A DNA stretch of 64,000 bases from the NCBI RefSeq assembly GCF_015554145.1, contig NZ_JADNHZ010000001.1:124001-188000 (forward strand). The letters run 5' to 3'. The stretch's first letter is position 1; the number at the start of each line of letters is the position of its first letter. The position numbers and the translations under genes are program-made. The stretch is from Collinsella aerofaciens (GTDB lineage Bacteria > Actinomycetota > Coriobacteriia > Coriobacteriales > Coriobacteriaceae). Shown in pieces: positions 37,898 to 46,868 of the stretch. Below the pieces are notes generated by a model. That model was given only the letters and a program-made list of their open reading frames with translations. It did no database searches and was not told the origin of the DNA.

Positions 37898-39103
37898 TTA
37901 CGCGGACGGCTCCTGCTGCGTAATGCAGTGGATGTTGCCGCCGCCGAAGACGACCTGCTCGGACTGGACGCCGACGCACTTGTAGACGCCCTCGCCCCAG
38001 ACCTCGTCATAGATCTTCTGGAGCGTGTCGACGGCCAGCTGGTCGTTCTCGTCGCCGTACTGCGGGACGATGACGCCGTGGTTGGTGACCAGGTAGTTCA
38101 TGTAGGACGCGATCAGCGGCTCGTCGGGGACGCGCGGCTCGGCGTTCTCGTCGGCGTCGATGGTGTCGCAGGAGGCCTGGTCCATGAACAGCGGGTTCAC
38201 GGGCATGCAGAGCTTGTAGACCTTCATCTTGCGGCCCTTGGCGTCAACGGCGTTGGAGAGGGTCTCGTAGGCAGCGTGGCACTGCTCGTAGAACGGATAC
38301 TCGGGATCGTCGGTCCAGATGCAGGCCATGACGCCCGGAGCGATGAACGTGGCAACGTCGTCGATATGACCGTTGGTCTCCTCGGGGTCGATGCCCTCCT
38401 TGACCCAGATGACCTTCTCGACACCCAGGTAATCCTTGAGGTGCTCGTCCATGTAGGCGCGAAGCTCCTCGCTCCAAGGCTCAAACTTCTTGTGGAACTT
38501 GGGCCAGATGGACTCGGGATCCTCTTCCTCCTCCAGAACCGCAGAGCAGGTGCGGCCCGGGGAAAGCAGGCACTGGTCGGTCACGACAAGGGTGCCCTCG
38601 CCGTCGACGGTGATGGAGCCGCCCTCGAGGATCATGTCGTCGGGACGATAGCGACGGCAGCCGGAGAGCTCAGCCATCTTGAGGGCGATCTGCTCGTCCT
38701 TGTCCCACGGAAAGTACAGGCCGTCGACGAGGCCGCCGTAGGCGTTGAAGTGCCAGTGGTTGGCGCGCTTCTCGCCCTTGCCGTTGATGACGTAGGTGGC
38801 GGCGGTGTCGCGGAACCAGGCGTCGTCGGTGGTCATCTCGATAACGGTGACGTTCTCGTCGTTCTCGAAGACGGCCTTGCAGTTGGCATAGTCGACCTGG
38901 TTGGCGCACATATAGACCGGGGTGAACTCGGAGATGGCGCGGGCGATGGCGGCATACTGCTTCTGAGCCGGCTTGGCGCCGTGGGCCCAGGTGTCGGTGC
39001 GGTGGGGCCAGCCCATCCACACGCGATCCTGCGGGGCGAACTCGGCGGGCATAAAGAAGCCGTCGGCCTTGGGGGTGGACTCGGACTCGGTGATCGTACG
39101 CAT
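37898..39103 (-). CDS. aguA: agmatine deiminase, second copy
   Basis: A 401-residue agmatine deiminase with the same catalytic features as the first copy: MPAEFAPQDRVWMGWPHRTDTW, DDAWFRDTAATY, ETNGHIDDVATF and the Cys in FGGGNIHCITQQ. It is longer by an acidic insertion (SAVLEEEEDPESIWPKFHKKFEPWSEELR, about residues 170-198), and the usual Asp-Pro-Gly after the Arg is replaced by DTAATY, so substrate preference could differ. GGAGG precedes the ATG at 39103. It lies between the two permease genes, all on the minus strand. Confidence 0.93.
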   Translation of the reverse strand: MRTITESESTPKADGFFMPAEFAPQDRVWMGWPHRTDTWAHGAKPAQKQYAAIARAISEFTPVYMCANQVDYANCKAVFENDENVTVIEMTTDDAWFRDTAATYVINGKGEKRANHWHFNAYGGLVDGLYFPWDKDEQIALKMAELSGCRRYRPDDMILEGGSITVDGEGTLVVTDQCLLSPGRTCSAVLEEEEDPESIWPKFHKKFEPWSEELRAYMDEHLKDYLGVEKVIWVKEGIDPEETNGHIDDVATFIAPGVMACIWTDDPEYPFYEQCHAAYETLSNAVDAKGRKMKVYKLCMPVNPLFMDQASCDTIDADENAEPRVPDEPLIASYMNYLVTNHGVIVPQYGDENDQLAVDTLQKIYDEVWGEGVYKCVGVQSEQVVFGGGNIHCITQQEPSA

Positions 39104-39470
39104 AAGATTTCCTCCAAATCGAACGATCGTTTGCCGCGGGCGGATTACCCGCAGCCTAAAACCAAGAGATAGTGGGCGCCCGTCCCCCGGCAAAGGTCGG
39201 GGCGCCCGGTGCCGGTTTTCACGGAGCCGCACCGACGAGCGGCAACGTAACCAAGTGCGTGGAGACAAACGCACGAAGGATACGAGAGAGAGGTTGGGGC
39301 GGGCGGTGGTTACCGGAGCTATCGCTCGCACCCGCCCCAGGAAATAGTGAGCAAATTTGTCGCTTTGGGCACGCCCTCGAAGAGGCTAGAGTGCCTGGAG
39401 TCGGGAGCGACAAGCCCGACGAAGCGCACGTTGGTACGCGAGGAGGGTTGGAGCACCAGAACCGGGTGCT
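39104..39470 (-). other. spacer between permease 2 and aguA copy 2
   Basis: A 367-bp spacer without a gene. It holds a hairpin GAGCACC / GGTGCTC directly at the permease stop (39450-39470) and a GC-rich stem GGGCGCCC...GGGCGCCC (39174-39208) in the aguA leader. Promoter elements are not clear. Confidence 0.5.
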
Positions 39471-40910
39471 CTAGTTCTCCTCGGCCTCGGCGGCCTCCTC
39501 AGCGAGACGCTGAGCTGCCAGCTCGGGAGTGAGGCCCTTGTACTCGGTCTCGCGGCCCTTAGCGCTGACGACGCGGACAACCTCGCCGATGAGCAGAAGC
39601 ACGATGAAGATAACGATCATCGGGAGCTTGTCGCCAATTTCAGCGGCAGAGAACGGCACCAGCGTTGCAACGATGGCCAGGATCAGCTCGATGCAAGGGA
39701 TGGCCAGCATGACCTTCATCATGGCACCCTTAAACGGGAACGTGAAGATGCGCTCGCGGTCGGGGTCGTTCTTGCGAAGGTTGAGGAACGCCGGGAACAT
39801 CGGGATGTAGGTCAGCAGCAGGAAGACGACGGAGGTGCCGAAGAGCATCCAGAAGACGCCGTTGGAGATGGCATCGATGGGAACGAGCTGCAGGCACAGC
39901 ACCAGGGAGGCAACGACGGCGTTGACCAGGTTGGCACCGTTGGGCATGTCGTCATCAGAGATCATCGAGGCGAAGACCTTGGGCATGTTGCCGTGCTCGG
40001 CAGCGTAGCGAGCAACGGAGTTAACGCCGAAGGACCAAGCAGCCATGTTGGCGAACAGGGTGATCAGGAAGGCAATGCAGATGACCTTAAAGATCATGGA
40101 GTCGCCCACCATGGTCTGGACTGCATAAATCATGCCGTAGTCGGGGTCGATGGAATCGGCCGGCACAGCAGCGCCGATGCCAAAGCCAGCGAACAGGTAG
40201 ATCACGGCGATGGACAGGCCACCGACGATGATAGCCTTGGGAATATCGCGAGCGGGATCGGCCATGTCATCGGTCATGGTGCAGATGACCTCGAAGCCCA
40301 TGAAGTTAAAGATGATGATCGACAGGTAACCGAGAGCGTTGGTGTTGGTGAGCTCGGGCAGGAAGGTGGCAGCGGACATGTCGTTCGCAAAACCGTTCTC
40401 CATGGCATACCAAATGCCCAAAGCGCCAACGATAACGGCGACGGCGACCTTGATGATGGCGCCACCGTTAAGGACCCACTCGGAGTCGGCCGCCTTGGAG
40501 CGGCCCATGAGGTAGACGATCCACACAAAGGCAAGATCGATACCCATCTTGGCGATCAAGTTGAACTCAACGCCAAAGACCATGCCCAAAATGTCGGGGA
40601 ACATGGTAGCCAGCGAGGCAATCCACAGCGGGTAGTTGACCCAGTAGTAATACGAGATGCGGGCGCCCCATTTGTCGCCCAGGCCATCGCGTACCCAGTC
40701 GTAAATGCCGCCCTCGCCGTCATAGGTGGTGCCGAGCTCGGCAACAACCATGCCATAAGGAAGCAGGAAGGTCAGGATCAGGAAGATCCACCAGAAGAAC
40801 TGCTGGTTGCCAATGGCAGCAGCAGGAGCGGCGGCCTCGCAAACGAAGACGACGCAGATGATGGTCGAAATGACCGTCAAAAAGGAAAGCTTTTTCTTTC
40901 CGTCGCTCAT
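39471..40910 (-). CDS. APC-family amino acid/polyamine antiporter, second copy
   Basis: A 479-residue permease with about twelve membrane segments, paralogous to the one at 35942: SFLTVISTIICVVFVCEAAAPAAAIGNQQFFWW at the start and FNFMGFEVICTMTDDMADPARDIPKA in the middle. The C-terminus ends in a Glu/Ala-rich tail (LAEEAAEAEEN). AAGGAG precedes the ATG. It is followed by aguA copy 2 and preceded by the carbamoyltransferase gene, the usual set for agmatine/putrescine exchange, so AguD-like function is probable but not proven; transport of another cationic amine is possible. Confidence 0.9.
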   Translation of the reverse strand: MSDGKKKLSFLTVISTIICVVFVCEAAAPAAAIGNQQFFWWIFLILTFLLPYGMVVAELGTTYDGEGGIYDWVRDGLGDKWGARISYYYWVNYPLWIASLATMFPDILGMVFGVEFNLIAKMGIDLAFVWIVYLMGRSKAADSEWVLNGGAIIKVAVAVIVGALGIWYAMENGFANDMSAATFLPELTNTNALGYLSIIIFNFMGFEVICTMTDDMADPARDIPKAIIVGGLSIAVIYLFAGFGIGAAVPADSIDPDYGMIYAVQTMVGDSMIFKVICIAFLITLFANMAAWSFGVNSVARYAAEHGNMPKVFASMISDDDMPNGANLVNAVVASLVLCLQLVPIDAISNGVFWMLFGTSVVFLLLTYIPMFPAFLNLRKNDPDRERIFTFPFKGAMMKVMLAIPCIELILAIVATLVPFSAAEIGDKLPMIVIFIVLLLIGEVVRVVSAKGRETEYKGLTPELAAQRLAEEAAEAEEN

Positions 40911-41042
40911 GATGAGCTCCTTCGCTCAGTCTTGGACAGATCCGAGGCCCAAGGTACTAAGGCAATTGCCTGAGCCTCGGTGAGCGGGCGACAGGAGACG
41001 AGCATCCGCCGCCCGCAAACGTGCGTTTAGCAGGCTTAAGGC

Positions 41043-42116
41043 TTAGAGCTGCTCGAGAGCCTCGAGAGCGGCGTGAAGCTCGGCCTTGGCGGAGTACTCG
41101 ACACCCTCGTCGTTGAGCGGGGTGCGCTTGCCCAGGGCAGCGAGGAGAGCACGGATGGAGTGCTTGCGGTTCTCGGCCTCGACCCAGCACAGGGAGCGCT
41201 CGGGATCGTCCATAACCTCGTCGACGACTTCCTCGTTGCGAGTGGCCGGCAGGCAGTGCATGAACTTGGAGTTGGGGCCGGCGAAGTTCATCATGTCCAT
41301 GGTGACCTGATACTTGGGGTAGAACACGTCCATGTAGTTCTCGCCCGAGACCTCCTCGTCGTACAGGCCATACCACACGTCGGTGTAGATGAAGTCGGCG
41401 CCCTTGATGCACTCGATGTCGTCGGAGATGACGACGGAGCCGCCGGAGACCTTGCAGTTCTCCTCGGCGATGGCCATCATCTGCTTGCCGAACTCGGCGC
41501 GCTCCTCAACGGTGCCAACGTGCAGGCCGCCGTCGGGGATCTGGTGGCCCTTGGGTCCAAACTGGACAAACTTCATGCCGACCTTGGAGGCGATGAACAT
41601 GAGGGAGACGCAGACCTGGGTGGCGTCGCCGATGAAGGCCAGGGTGCAGTCCTCGATCTTCTTGCCCTCGGGGAGGTTCTCGAGCATGGTCATGAGGTCG
41701 CCCATCTCCTGCGTGGGATGGTTGAACTCGGACATGCCATTGATGACGGGCACAGCGGAGCCCTCGGCGAGGCCGACGACGTCCTTGTGACGGTCAACGC
41801 GAGCCATCATGATGTCGAGCAGCGAGCCCATAACGCGAGCGGTGTCGCCCAGGGACTCGTGACCGCCGAGCTGGATGGTGCCAGGGCCATAGAACTGAGC
41901 ATGGCCGCCGAGGTCGGTCATAGCGGTCTCGAAGGAAAGACGGGTGCGGGTGGAAACCTGCTGGAAGATCATGCCAAGGCTCTGGTTGCGGAGCAGGTGC
42001 GGATAATAACCGTCAACCTTGATGGCCTTCTTCATTGCCAGGCCAAGATCCTCGATAGCCAGGATCTGCTCTTTGGTGAAGTCGTTGGTGTCGATGAAAT
42101 CCTTAGGCAGCGCCAT
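41043..42116 (-). CDS. aguB: putrescine carbamoyltransferase
   Basis: A 357-residue transcarbamoylase converting N-carbamoylputrescine and phosphate to putrescine and carbamoyl phosphate. The carbamoyl-phosphate site is STRTRLSFE, with HPTQ and the late HCLPATR. Several features fit the putrescine rather than ornithine enzyme: [35 protein letters not shown], and the extended C-terminal helix region ([20 protein letters not shown]) used for trimer contact. AAAGGA precedes the ATG at 42116. Carbamate kinase, which would yield ATP, is not in the window. Confidence 0.93.
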   Translation of the reverse strand: MALPKDFIDTNDFTKEQILAIEDLGLAMKKAIKVDGYYPHLLRNQSLGMIFQQVSTRTRLSFETAMTDLGGHAQFYGPGTIQLGGHESLGDTARVMGSLLDIMMARVDRHKDVVGLAEGSAVPVINGMSEFNHPTQEMGDLMTMLENLPEGKKIEDCTLAFIGDATQVCVSLMFIASKVGMKFVQFGPKGHQIPDGGLHVGTVEERAEFGKQMMAIAEENCKVSGGSVVISDDIECIKGADFIYTDVWYGLYDEEVSGENYMDVFYPKYQVTMDMMNFAGPNSKFMHCLPATRNEEVVDEVMDDPERSLCWVEAENRKHSIRALLAALGKRTPLNDEGVEYSAKAELHAALEALEQL

Positions 42117-42238
42117 GTCGATTCCTTTCCGCCGGTCGTGCCGACTATTGCTATGAGGCGCTCGAACATCACGCCTCGTGTTGACAAGACCATCATTCAC
42201 CCGTATGCAATTTTTACCTAGTTTATTCGGGATTAAAG

Positions 42239-42328
42239 ACCGTTCACGGAGTTACACCCCCTCTAAACCAATATAAACCCGCAGGTAGCCAGCTTGCAGG
42301 GGGTTTACTATCTAGAACCGCGAACGGT
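42239..42328. promoter_or_regulatory. inverted motif pair in the aguB/luxR2 divergent promoter region
   Basis: ACCGTTCACGG at 42239-42249 faces CCGCGAACGGTA at 42318-42329 as an inverted pair. TAAACCC / GGGTTTA arms and AAACCCGCAGG (resembling the P2 tip) lie between. The same ACCGTTCACGG motif occurs upstream of gal and lac genes. Confidence 0.55.
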
Positions 42329-42445
42329 ATACGGCTATGCTGTATCTCGGCGCCTAATCCGCAATGGAACGAAGGGTTGAGACGTCTATATCCCACAAGG
42401 TATACAGGGCTCGGCCATAGATGAAATGAGATGGGACGGTGGCAG

Positions 42446-43411
42446 ATGAACACCCTGATGTTCTTCTATACCCTAGCGATACTCGTGATCTGTATTGTGA
42501 CGGCAGTGCTTTCGCTTGCCGCCTATGCCTCGTCTCGTCGACGCTTCTTTATCTATGGCAGCGGCGTTTTTATTTGCTATGCCATCGAGATGACCGAGAT
42601 CTTCTTTTTTGAATACACGTTGCAAAACCAGAGTTTTCCAGCCAGCGACTATTACTCAATTACCATGCCTGTGTTGCGGACCCTTGTGGCGACCGCTTCA
42701 CAAGCTTTTATCTGGCTCATTGCCATGGACTTGCTCGACAAACATTCAAAAAAGCAGTTTGTTATTCCCGTCGCAACGTTCTTCCTGAGCGAGCTGCTGG
42801 TCATTGTCGCTGTCCCCTACGGCCCCATGCATCAATGGCTCTACTACACGATGCGTCAGGTATTCCTTGTATTTGTGGGACTGTATATCTTTTGGACGGC
42901 GCATAAAAGCACGCAGGTCGAGCTTAAGGCGCGCGTCAACAATCAACGAAAGCACCTCATTATCGGCGCCATTCTGGTCGGGTGCATCGTTGCCGAGGAT
43001 TTCTACAACATCCTTGTTGTTCCCATGAGCCTGGCACCCTCTTGGCTGCAGCTGTACCTGTCCGAGCGCAACTTTAGCGAGAACATCTTTGCGTGCTACT
43101 TTGCGATTCTGCTGATCATCTATGCCTATCACGTGCTTTCGATTCGCATGCAGGAGGCGCCCGAGGAAAAGAACGTCAGCGATCTTGATCGACACATCGA
43201 AGAGCAGATGCCCTTCTATCGCAACGCCTACAAGCTCTCCAACCGCGAAACCGAAGTCATGCGTCTGGTTGTGTTGGGCAAATCGAACCAAGAGATCGCT
43301 GACGAGCTCTTCCTTGCCGTGGGCACCGTCAAGACCCATATCCACAACATCCTGGTCAAAACTGAGCAGCAAAACCGCACGACGCTCATCCTCCACTTTT
43401 GGAAACGATAA
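42446..43411 (+). CDS. membrane-anchored LuxR-type regulator
   Basis: A 321-residue protein with seven predicted membrane segments in residues 1-240 (for example MFFYTLAILVICIVTAVLSLAAY and FACYFAILLIIYAYHVLSI) and a C-terminal LuxR HTH (LSNRETEVMRLVVLGKSNQEIADELFLAVGTVKTHIHNILVK in outline). This one-component layout is frequent in Coriobacteriia. The ATG at 42446 follows GGACGGTGG; an ATG five codons earlier is possible. It is divergent from aguB and so may sense agmatine or a related signal at the membrane, by position only. A P3 hairpin begins at its stop codon. Confidence 0.88.
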   Translation: MNTLMFFYTLAILVICIVTAVLSLAAYASSRRRFFIYGSGVFICYAIEMTEIFFFEYTLQNQSFPASDYYSITMPVLRTLVATASQAFIWLIAMDLLDKHSKKQFVIPVATFFLSELLVIVAVPYGPMHQWLYYTMRQVFLVFVGLYIFWTAHKSTQVELKARVNNQRKHLIIGAILVGCIVAEDFYNILVVPMSLAPSWLQLYLSERNFSENIFACYFAILLIIYAYHVLSIRMQEAPEEKNVSDLDRHIEEQMPFYRNAYKLSNRETEVMRLVVLGKSNQEIADELFLAVGTVKTHIHNILVKTEQQNRTTLILHFWKR

Positions 43412-43645
43412 CCTACCAAAAAGGGACAGGTTTATTTTGGCAGGTTTTATCTGGGCAAATGCCAAAACCGCCGCGAGGGAGCTACTTTCCCTCGCGGCGG
43501 TTTTCTAGCAGTAAAACCAAGTGAGTAGGCTTTTGGCGGGATGCCGAGCACGCCCCAAAACACCACCGCCCTGACCTGCGGTTTTATTGAGCGTTTGGCG
43601 CGGTGTGCTCGACAAGTCCAAAAAAGTCTACTCACTTGCATCTGA
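43409..43645 (+). repeat. composite repeat, right copy (P3, terminator, P2)
   Basis: Full version of the block also found at 35384-35610. P3 hairpin 43409-43445 (arms AACCTACCAAAA / TTTTGGCAGGTT, loop AGGGACAGGTTTA) overlapping the luxR TAA stop; a strong terminator with perfect 17-bp arms AAAACCGCCGCGAGGGA (43464-43504); then P2 with arms CAAGTGAGTAG / CTACTCACTTG (43518-43528 / 43628-43638) and CCTGCGGTTTTATTGAGC at the tip. Confidence 0.88.
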
Positions 43646-43667
43646 GAGGCATCCGATAGACAAAAAA

Positions 43668-43703
43668 CCGCCGCGAAAAGGGTCCGGACCCCGTTCGCGG
43701 CGG
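43668..43703 (-). terminator. terminator of the bceAB-like operon
   Basis: CCGCCGCGAA / TTCGCGGCGG arms enclosing GTCCGGAC, followed on the minus strand by TTTTTTG. Confidence 0.8.
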
Positions 43704-43740
43704 CTGTTCGCGTTGGTTTTGCGACGGTTTTGCCCGCTTG

Positions 43741-45957
43741 TTACTCGCTGTAGCGGGTGGCGATGGCAGCTTGTACCATGCCGGCGCTCATGAGGTACGT
43801 CACCAGGAAGTAGCCACCATAGGCTGCCAGGAAGATCGCACAGGTGAGGCCCACGGTGCCGCCGATGCTCATATTTCCGAATATGCTCACCAGCTCGATG
43901 ATCACCTTAAGTGCCAGAAAGGAGTGCGCTAGGCCCACTGCCAGCGGGAACAGGAAGAATACCGCTTGCTGCGCCATCACCGAATGGCGAATCTGGCGGT
44001 CGTCGCAGCCGATCTGTGCCAGCACACGATAGCTGCGGCTGCCATCGGCCACGTTGGAGAGTTGCTGGATCGACAGAATCGCCGCGCATGCAACGACCAA
44101 TACAAAGCCGATGTAGATGGCTAGGCAGCTAATAAGACCGTTCATTTGCGCTGCTTGCGTGTACATCTCGGAGCGTGTGATGAAGGTTCCCCACGACCCC
44201 GGCTTCTTGCCGTCAACGAGCAGATCGTCGAGCAGAGTGTATTTAATGCTCTCGTCTGCCTCGGTCGTATCCATCCCCTGTTTGTAGTTAACGAGCAGGC
44301 TACTGGAATACGGCTGCAGATTAAGTTGGGACAACAGCTCGTCGGCAACGACGACGGTACCCGGATTACTGCCCATCGCCGAGTTGGCGATGGCCGCCGT
44401 ATCTTCGTCCGACTTATCGGTTGCGGGCTTGAGCGTATGCCCGCCCAAGGTAAGGGCATGGCCACCAGCCATATACTTGGTGTACAGGTCGACCAGCTCG
44501 CCGCCCATATCACACGTGAGCAGATACTGGTCGTGACCGATGTGCACCGGCTCCTCACCCATCATCTGACGCAGTTTGTTGTACTGGCTCGCCGGCGTCA
44601 CAAACAGACCCATCGTATCGGCATTGCTACCCCCGAACGCCTTGGGAAGCTTTTCGCCCATGATCTTGCACATCTCACTTGGGGTCACCGAAGGATTCGA
44701 GCTGCCAAACGGGTAACTCAGATACGAATCGATCTGCACATGCTCACCGGCAACATCGGCGATATCGACCTTCTTGCCGGTCTCGTCGTTGTTGTCCGCC
44801 GAACTGTCCCTGCCGTGCCATGCGGGGTACAAATCGACCGTTGTATCGGCCGGCACCATGCGATCGGCTTCATCAGACGGATTGACGTACTCTTTGTAGT
44901 AGTCGAGCGTATCGGGCGTGTAATAGACATACGTCTGTGACACGTCAACAGGGTTATAGCGCTCCAGGTTTTCGTTCATCACATTGGCAATCGACATACC
45001 GCACGTCACCGAGGTGATGGCCAAAAACAGGAGCATCGCGATGACGCCCATCGAAAAGCACACCGTGTTGACCTTGGCCGCAAGCTGGCGCACGGTAAAC
45101 ATGTTGAGGCCGCGCCAATACACGCCGCGCAGGCTCTGCAGCAGCTTGATGAGCATGCCCGAGAGTCCCCAGAACAGGGCAAAGGTGCCCACGGTAACCA
45201 TAGCGGTCGTAATGCCAAACTGGTTCATGGCCTCTTGCAGCTTGCTGTCCGTCGCGGTTAGCGGGAACCCATCACGTAGCAGACGGTAATAGGCCACACC
45301 CACAAGCACCACGCCCACGGCAAAGATGGCAATCGCAATCCAGGGGTTGCGCGTCTTGATGCTCTCGTTGCGACGCTCGGCACCCATAAGCTCGATGAGT
45401 TTGGTACGACGCACGGCGCGAAGGTTCAGCAGTAGCGTAAGCACAAACATTACGAGCATGCAGGCAAGGGTCAGATTGAACGCATGCACCGAGAAAAAGA
45501 AGTGGAAATTGGCGATCTGTGTCTTAAAAAGCGAGGCCGTAAAGAACGTCATGAGCTGGGAGAGTCCCACACCCAGCACAATGCCGGCGACAAAGGCCAC
45601 GACCGAGACAATCACCGTCTCGAGCGCCATGATCGTGGCGACGCGTCCGCGCCCCATGCCGAGCACCTGATACAGGCCAAACTCCTTCTTGCGGCGTTTC
45701 ATGATGAAGTTATTGGCATACACCATCAAAAAGGCCATGACACCGGCCAAAAAGTACGTCAGGTCGCCGAGCATGCTGCCCATAACCTGCGCCAAGCCCT
45801 CTTCATCGATTCCGGCAATGTCGACCTGCATCGAGACGGTATTGAAGGCATAGAAGACCGTGACACCCAGGGTGAGCGTCAAAAGGTAGACGAGGTAGTC
45901 GCGGCCGGCGCGGCGGACGTTACCCCAAGCGAGTTTACAGAGCATCGGAGCCCTCAC
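43741..45957 (-). CDS. BceB-type ABC transporter permease
   Basis: A 738-residue FtsX-family permease of the bacitracin/antimicrobial peptide group. Membrane segments occur near 20-40, 60-80, 105-135, 150-175, 205-225, 240-300 and three at the C-terminus, with the large extracytoplasmic domain between (about 330-600), the hallmark of BceB proteins. The start MRAPMLCKLAWGNVRRAGRDYLVYLLTLTLGVTVFY is typical. It overlaps the end of the ATPase gene (GTG at 45957, or ATG at 45945). Such systems detect and remove cell-wall-active peptides, normally signalling to a linked two-component pair, which is absent here. Confidence 0.92.
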   Translation of the reverse strand: MRAPMLCKLAWGNVRRAGRDYLVYLLTLTLGVTVFYAFNTVSMQVDIAGIDEEGLAQVMGSMLGDLTYFLAGVMAFLMVYANNFIMKRRKKEFGLYQVLGMGRGRVATIMALETVIVSVVAFVAGIVLGVGLSQLMTFFTASLFKTQIANFHFFFSVHAFNLTLACMLVMFVLTLLLNLRAVRRTKLIELMGAERRNESIKTRNPWIAIAIFAVGVVLVGVAYYRLLRDGFPLTATDSKLQEAMNQFGITTAMVTVGTFALFWGLSGMLIKLLQSLRGVYWRGLNMFTVRQLAAKVNTVCFSMGVIAMLLFLAITSVTCGMSIANVMNENLERYNPVDVSQTYVYYTPDTLDYYKEYVNPSDEADRMVPADTTVDLYPAWHGRDSSADNNDETGKKVDIADVAGEHVQIDSYLSYPFGSSNPSVTPSEMCKIMGEKLPKAFGGSNADTMGLFVTPASQYNKLRQMMGEEPVHIGHDQYLLTCDMGGELVDLYTKYMAGGHALTLGGHTLKPATDKSDEDTAAIANSAMGSNPGTVVVADELLSQLNLQPYSSSLLVNYKQGMDTTEADESIKYTLLDDLLVDGKKPGSWGTFITRSEMYTQAAQMNGLISCLAIYIGFVLVVACAAILSIQQLSNVADGSRSYRVLAQIGCDDRQIRHSVMAQQAVFFLFPLAVGLAHSFLALKVIIELVSIFGNMSIGGTVGLTCAIFLAAYGGYFLVTYLMSAGMVQAAIATRYSE

Positions 45958-46720
45958 CGCCCATCATGGCAACGACCTCCATAATGCGGTCGAAGAACTC
46001 TCGGCGATCGGTGTCGCCGCGGCGCAGCTCGGTGAAGATCTTGCCGTCGCGAATAAACAGCACATGGCTCGTGTAGCTGGCGGCAAAGCTGTCGTGCGTG
46101 ACCATGAGCACGGTGGCGCGTAGACGGCGGTTAAGAGCCTCCAGGCTCTCGAGCAGCAAACGGGCGCTCTTGGAATCGAGGGCGCCGGTGGGCTCGTCGG
46201 CCATAATCATAGTGGGGTCGGTGACGAGCGCGCGAGCCGCGGCAACGCGCTGCTGCTGACCGCCGGACATCTGGTAGGGATACTTGTCGAGCACCTGACT
46301 GATGGACAGACGCGCGGCCACGTCCTGCACGCGGGTCGAGATTTCGGCCGAATTCACACGGGCGATGGTGAGCGGCAGGGCTATGTTCTCGCGTGCCGTG
46401 AGCGTATCGAGCAGGTTGGAATCCTGGAAGATAAAGCCGAGCTCCTCGCGGCGAAACTGCGAAAGCTTGGCCTGCTTCATGCGCGTCACGTCCTGGCCGT
46501 TGATGCGGATCGTGCCACTTGTGGCGCTATCGATGGTCGAGACGCAGTTGAGCAACGTCGACTTGCCCGAGCCCGAGGCGCCCATGATGCCAACGAATTC
46601 GCCGCGGTTGACGGTAAAGCTGACGTCGTTGAGCGCGCGGGTCACGTTGCCCAGCGCTCCATATACCTTTTCGAGATGCGCGACCTCCAGTACCGGGGTC
46701 GCCATGTGCGTGGTTTGCAT
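45935..46720 (-). CDS. BceA-type ABC transporter ATP-binding protein
   Basis: A 261-residue ATPase partner of the BceB-like permease. Walker A GASGSGKST, Q-loop FQDSNLLDTLT, signature MSGGQQQR, Walker [14 protein letters not shown] and H-loop VTHDS are intact. A C-terminal extension (RGDTDRREFFDRIMEVVAMMGG) is typical of BceA/YxdL/VraF. AAAGGA precedes the ATG at 46720. Its last codons overlap the permease start, giving translational coupling. It is divergent from the NUDIX-Vsr gene. Confidence 0.94.
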   Translation of the reverse strand: MQTTHMATPVLEVAHLEKVYGALGNVTRALNDVSFTVNRGEFVGIMGASGSGKSTLLNCVSTIDSATSGTIRINGQDVTRMKQAKLSQFRREELGFIFQDSNLLDTLTARENIALPLTIARVNSAEISTRVQDVAARLSISQVLDKYPYQMSGGQQQRVAAARALVTDPTMIMADEPTGALDSKSARLLLESLEALNRRLRATVLMVTHDSFAASYTSHVLFIRDGKIFTELRRGDTDRREFFDRIMEVVAMMGGEGSDAL

Positions 46721-46868
46721 ACCGAGTCCTTTCTTGCGATTAGTCTACGGCATCTATAGTCGCAAGAAGACGAGTCGGCTACCATCGATATGGCTTACGC
46801 TTGCCTTACCGTTGTGTAAGGTACGGGTAGCTAGCCTGTCACTTGTTGATGTTGAGAGAGGACTCCTG

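Noticed and set aside
46302-46868. In-frame upstream extension of the NUDIX-Vsr gene
   Set aside because: It runs antisense through the BceA ATPase gene, and the TTG at 46869 has a good ribosome binding site directly before the NUDIX domain.
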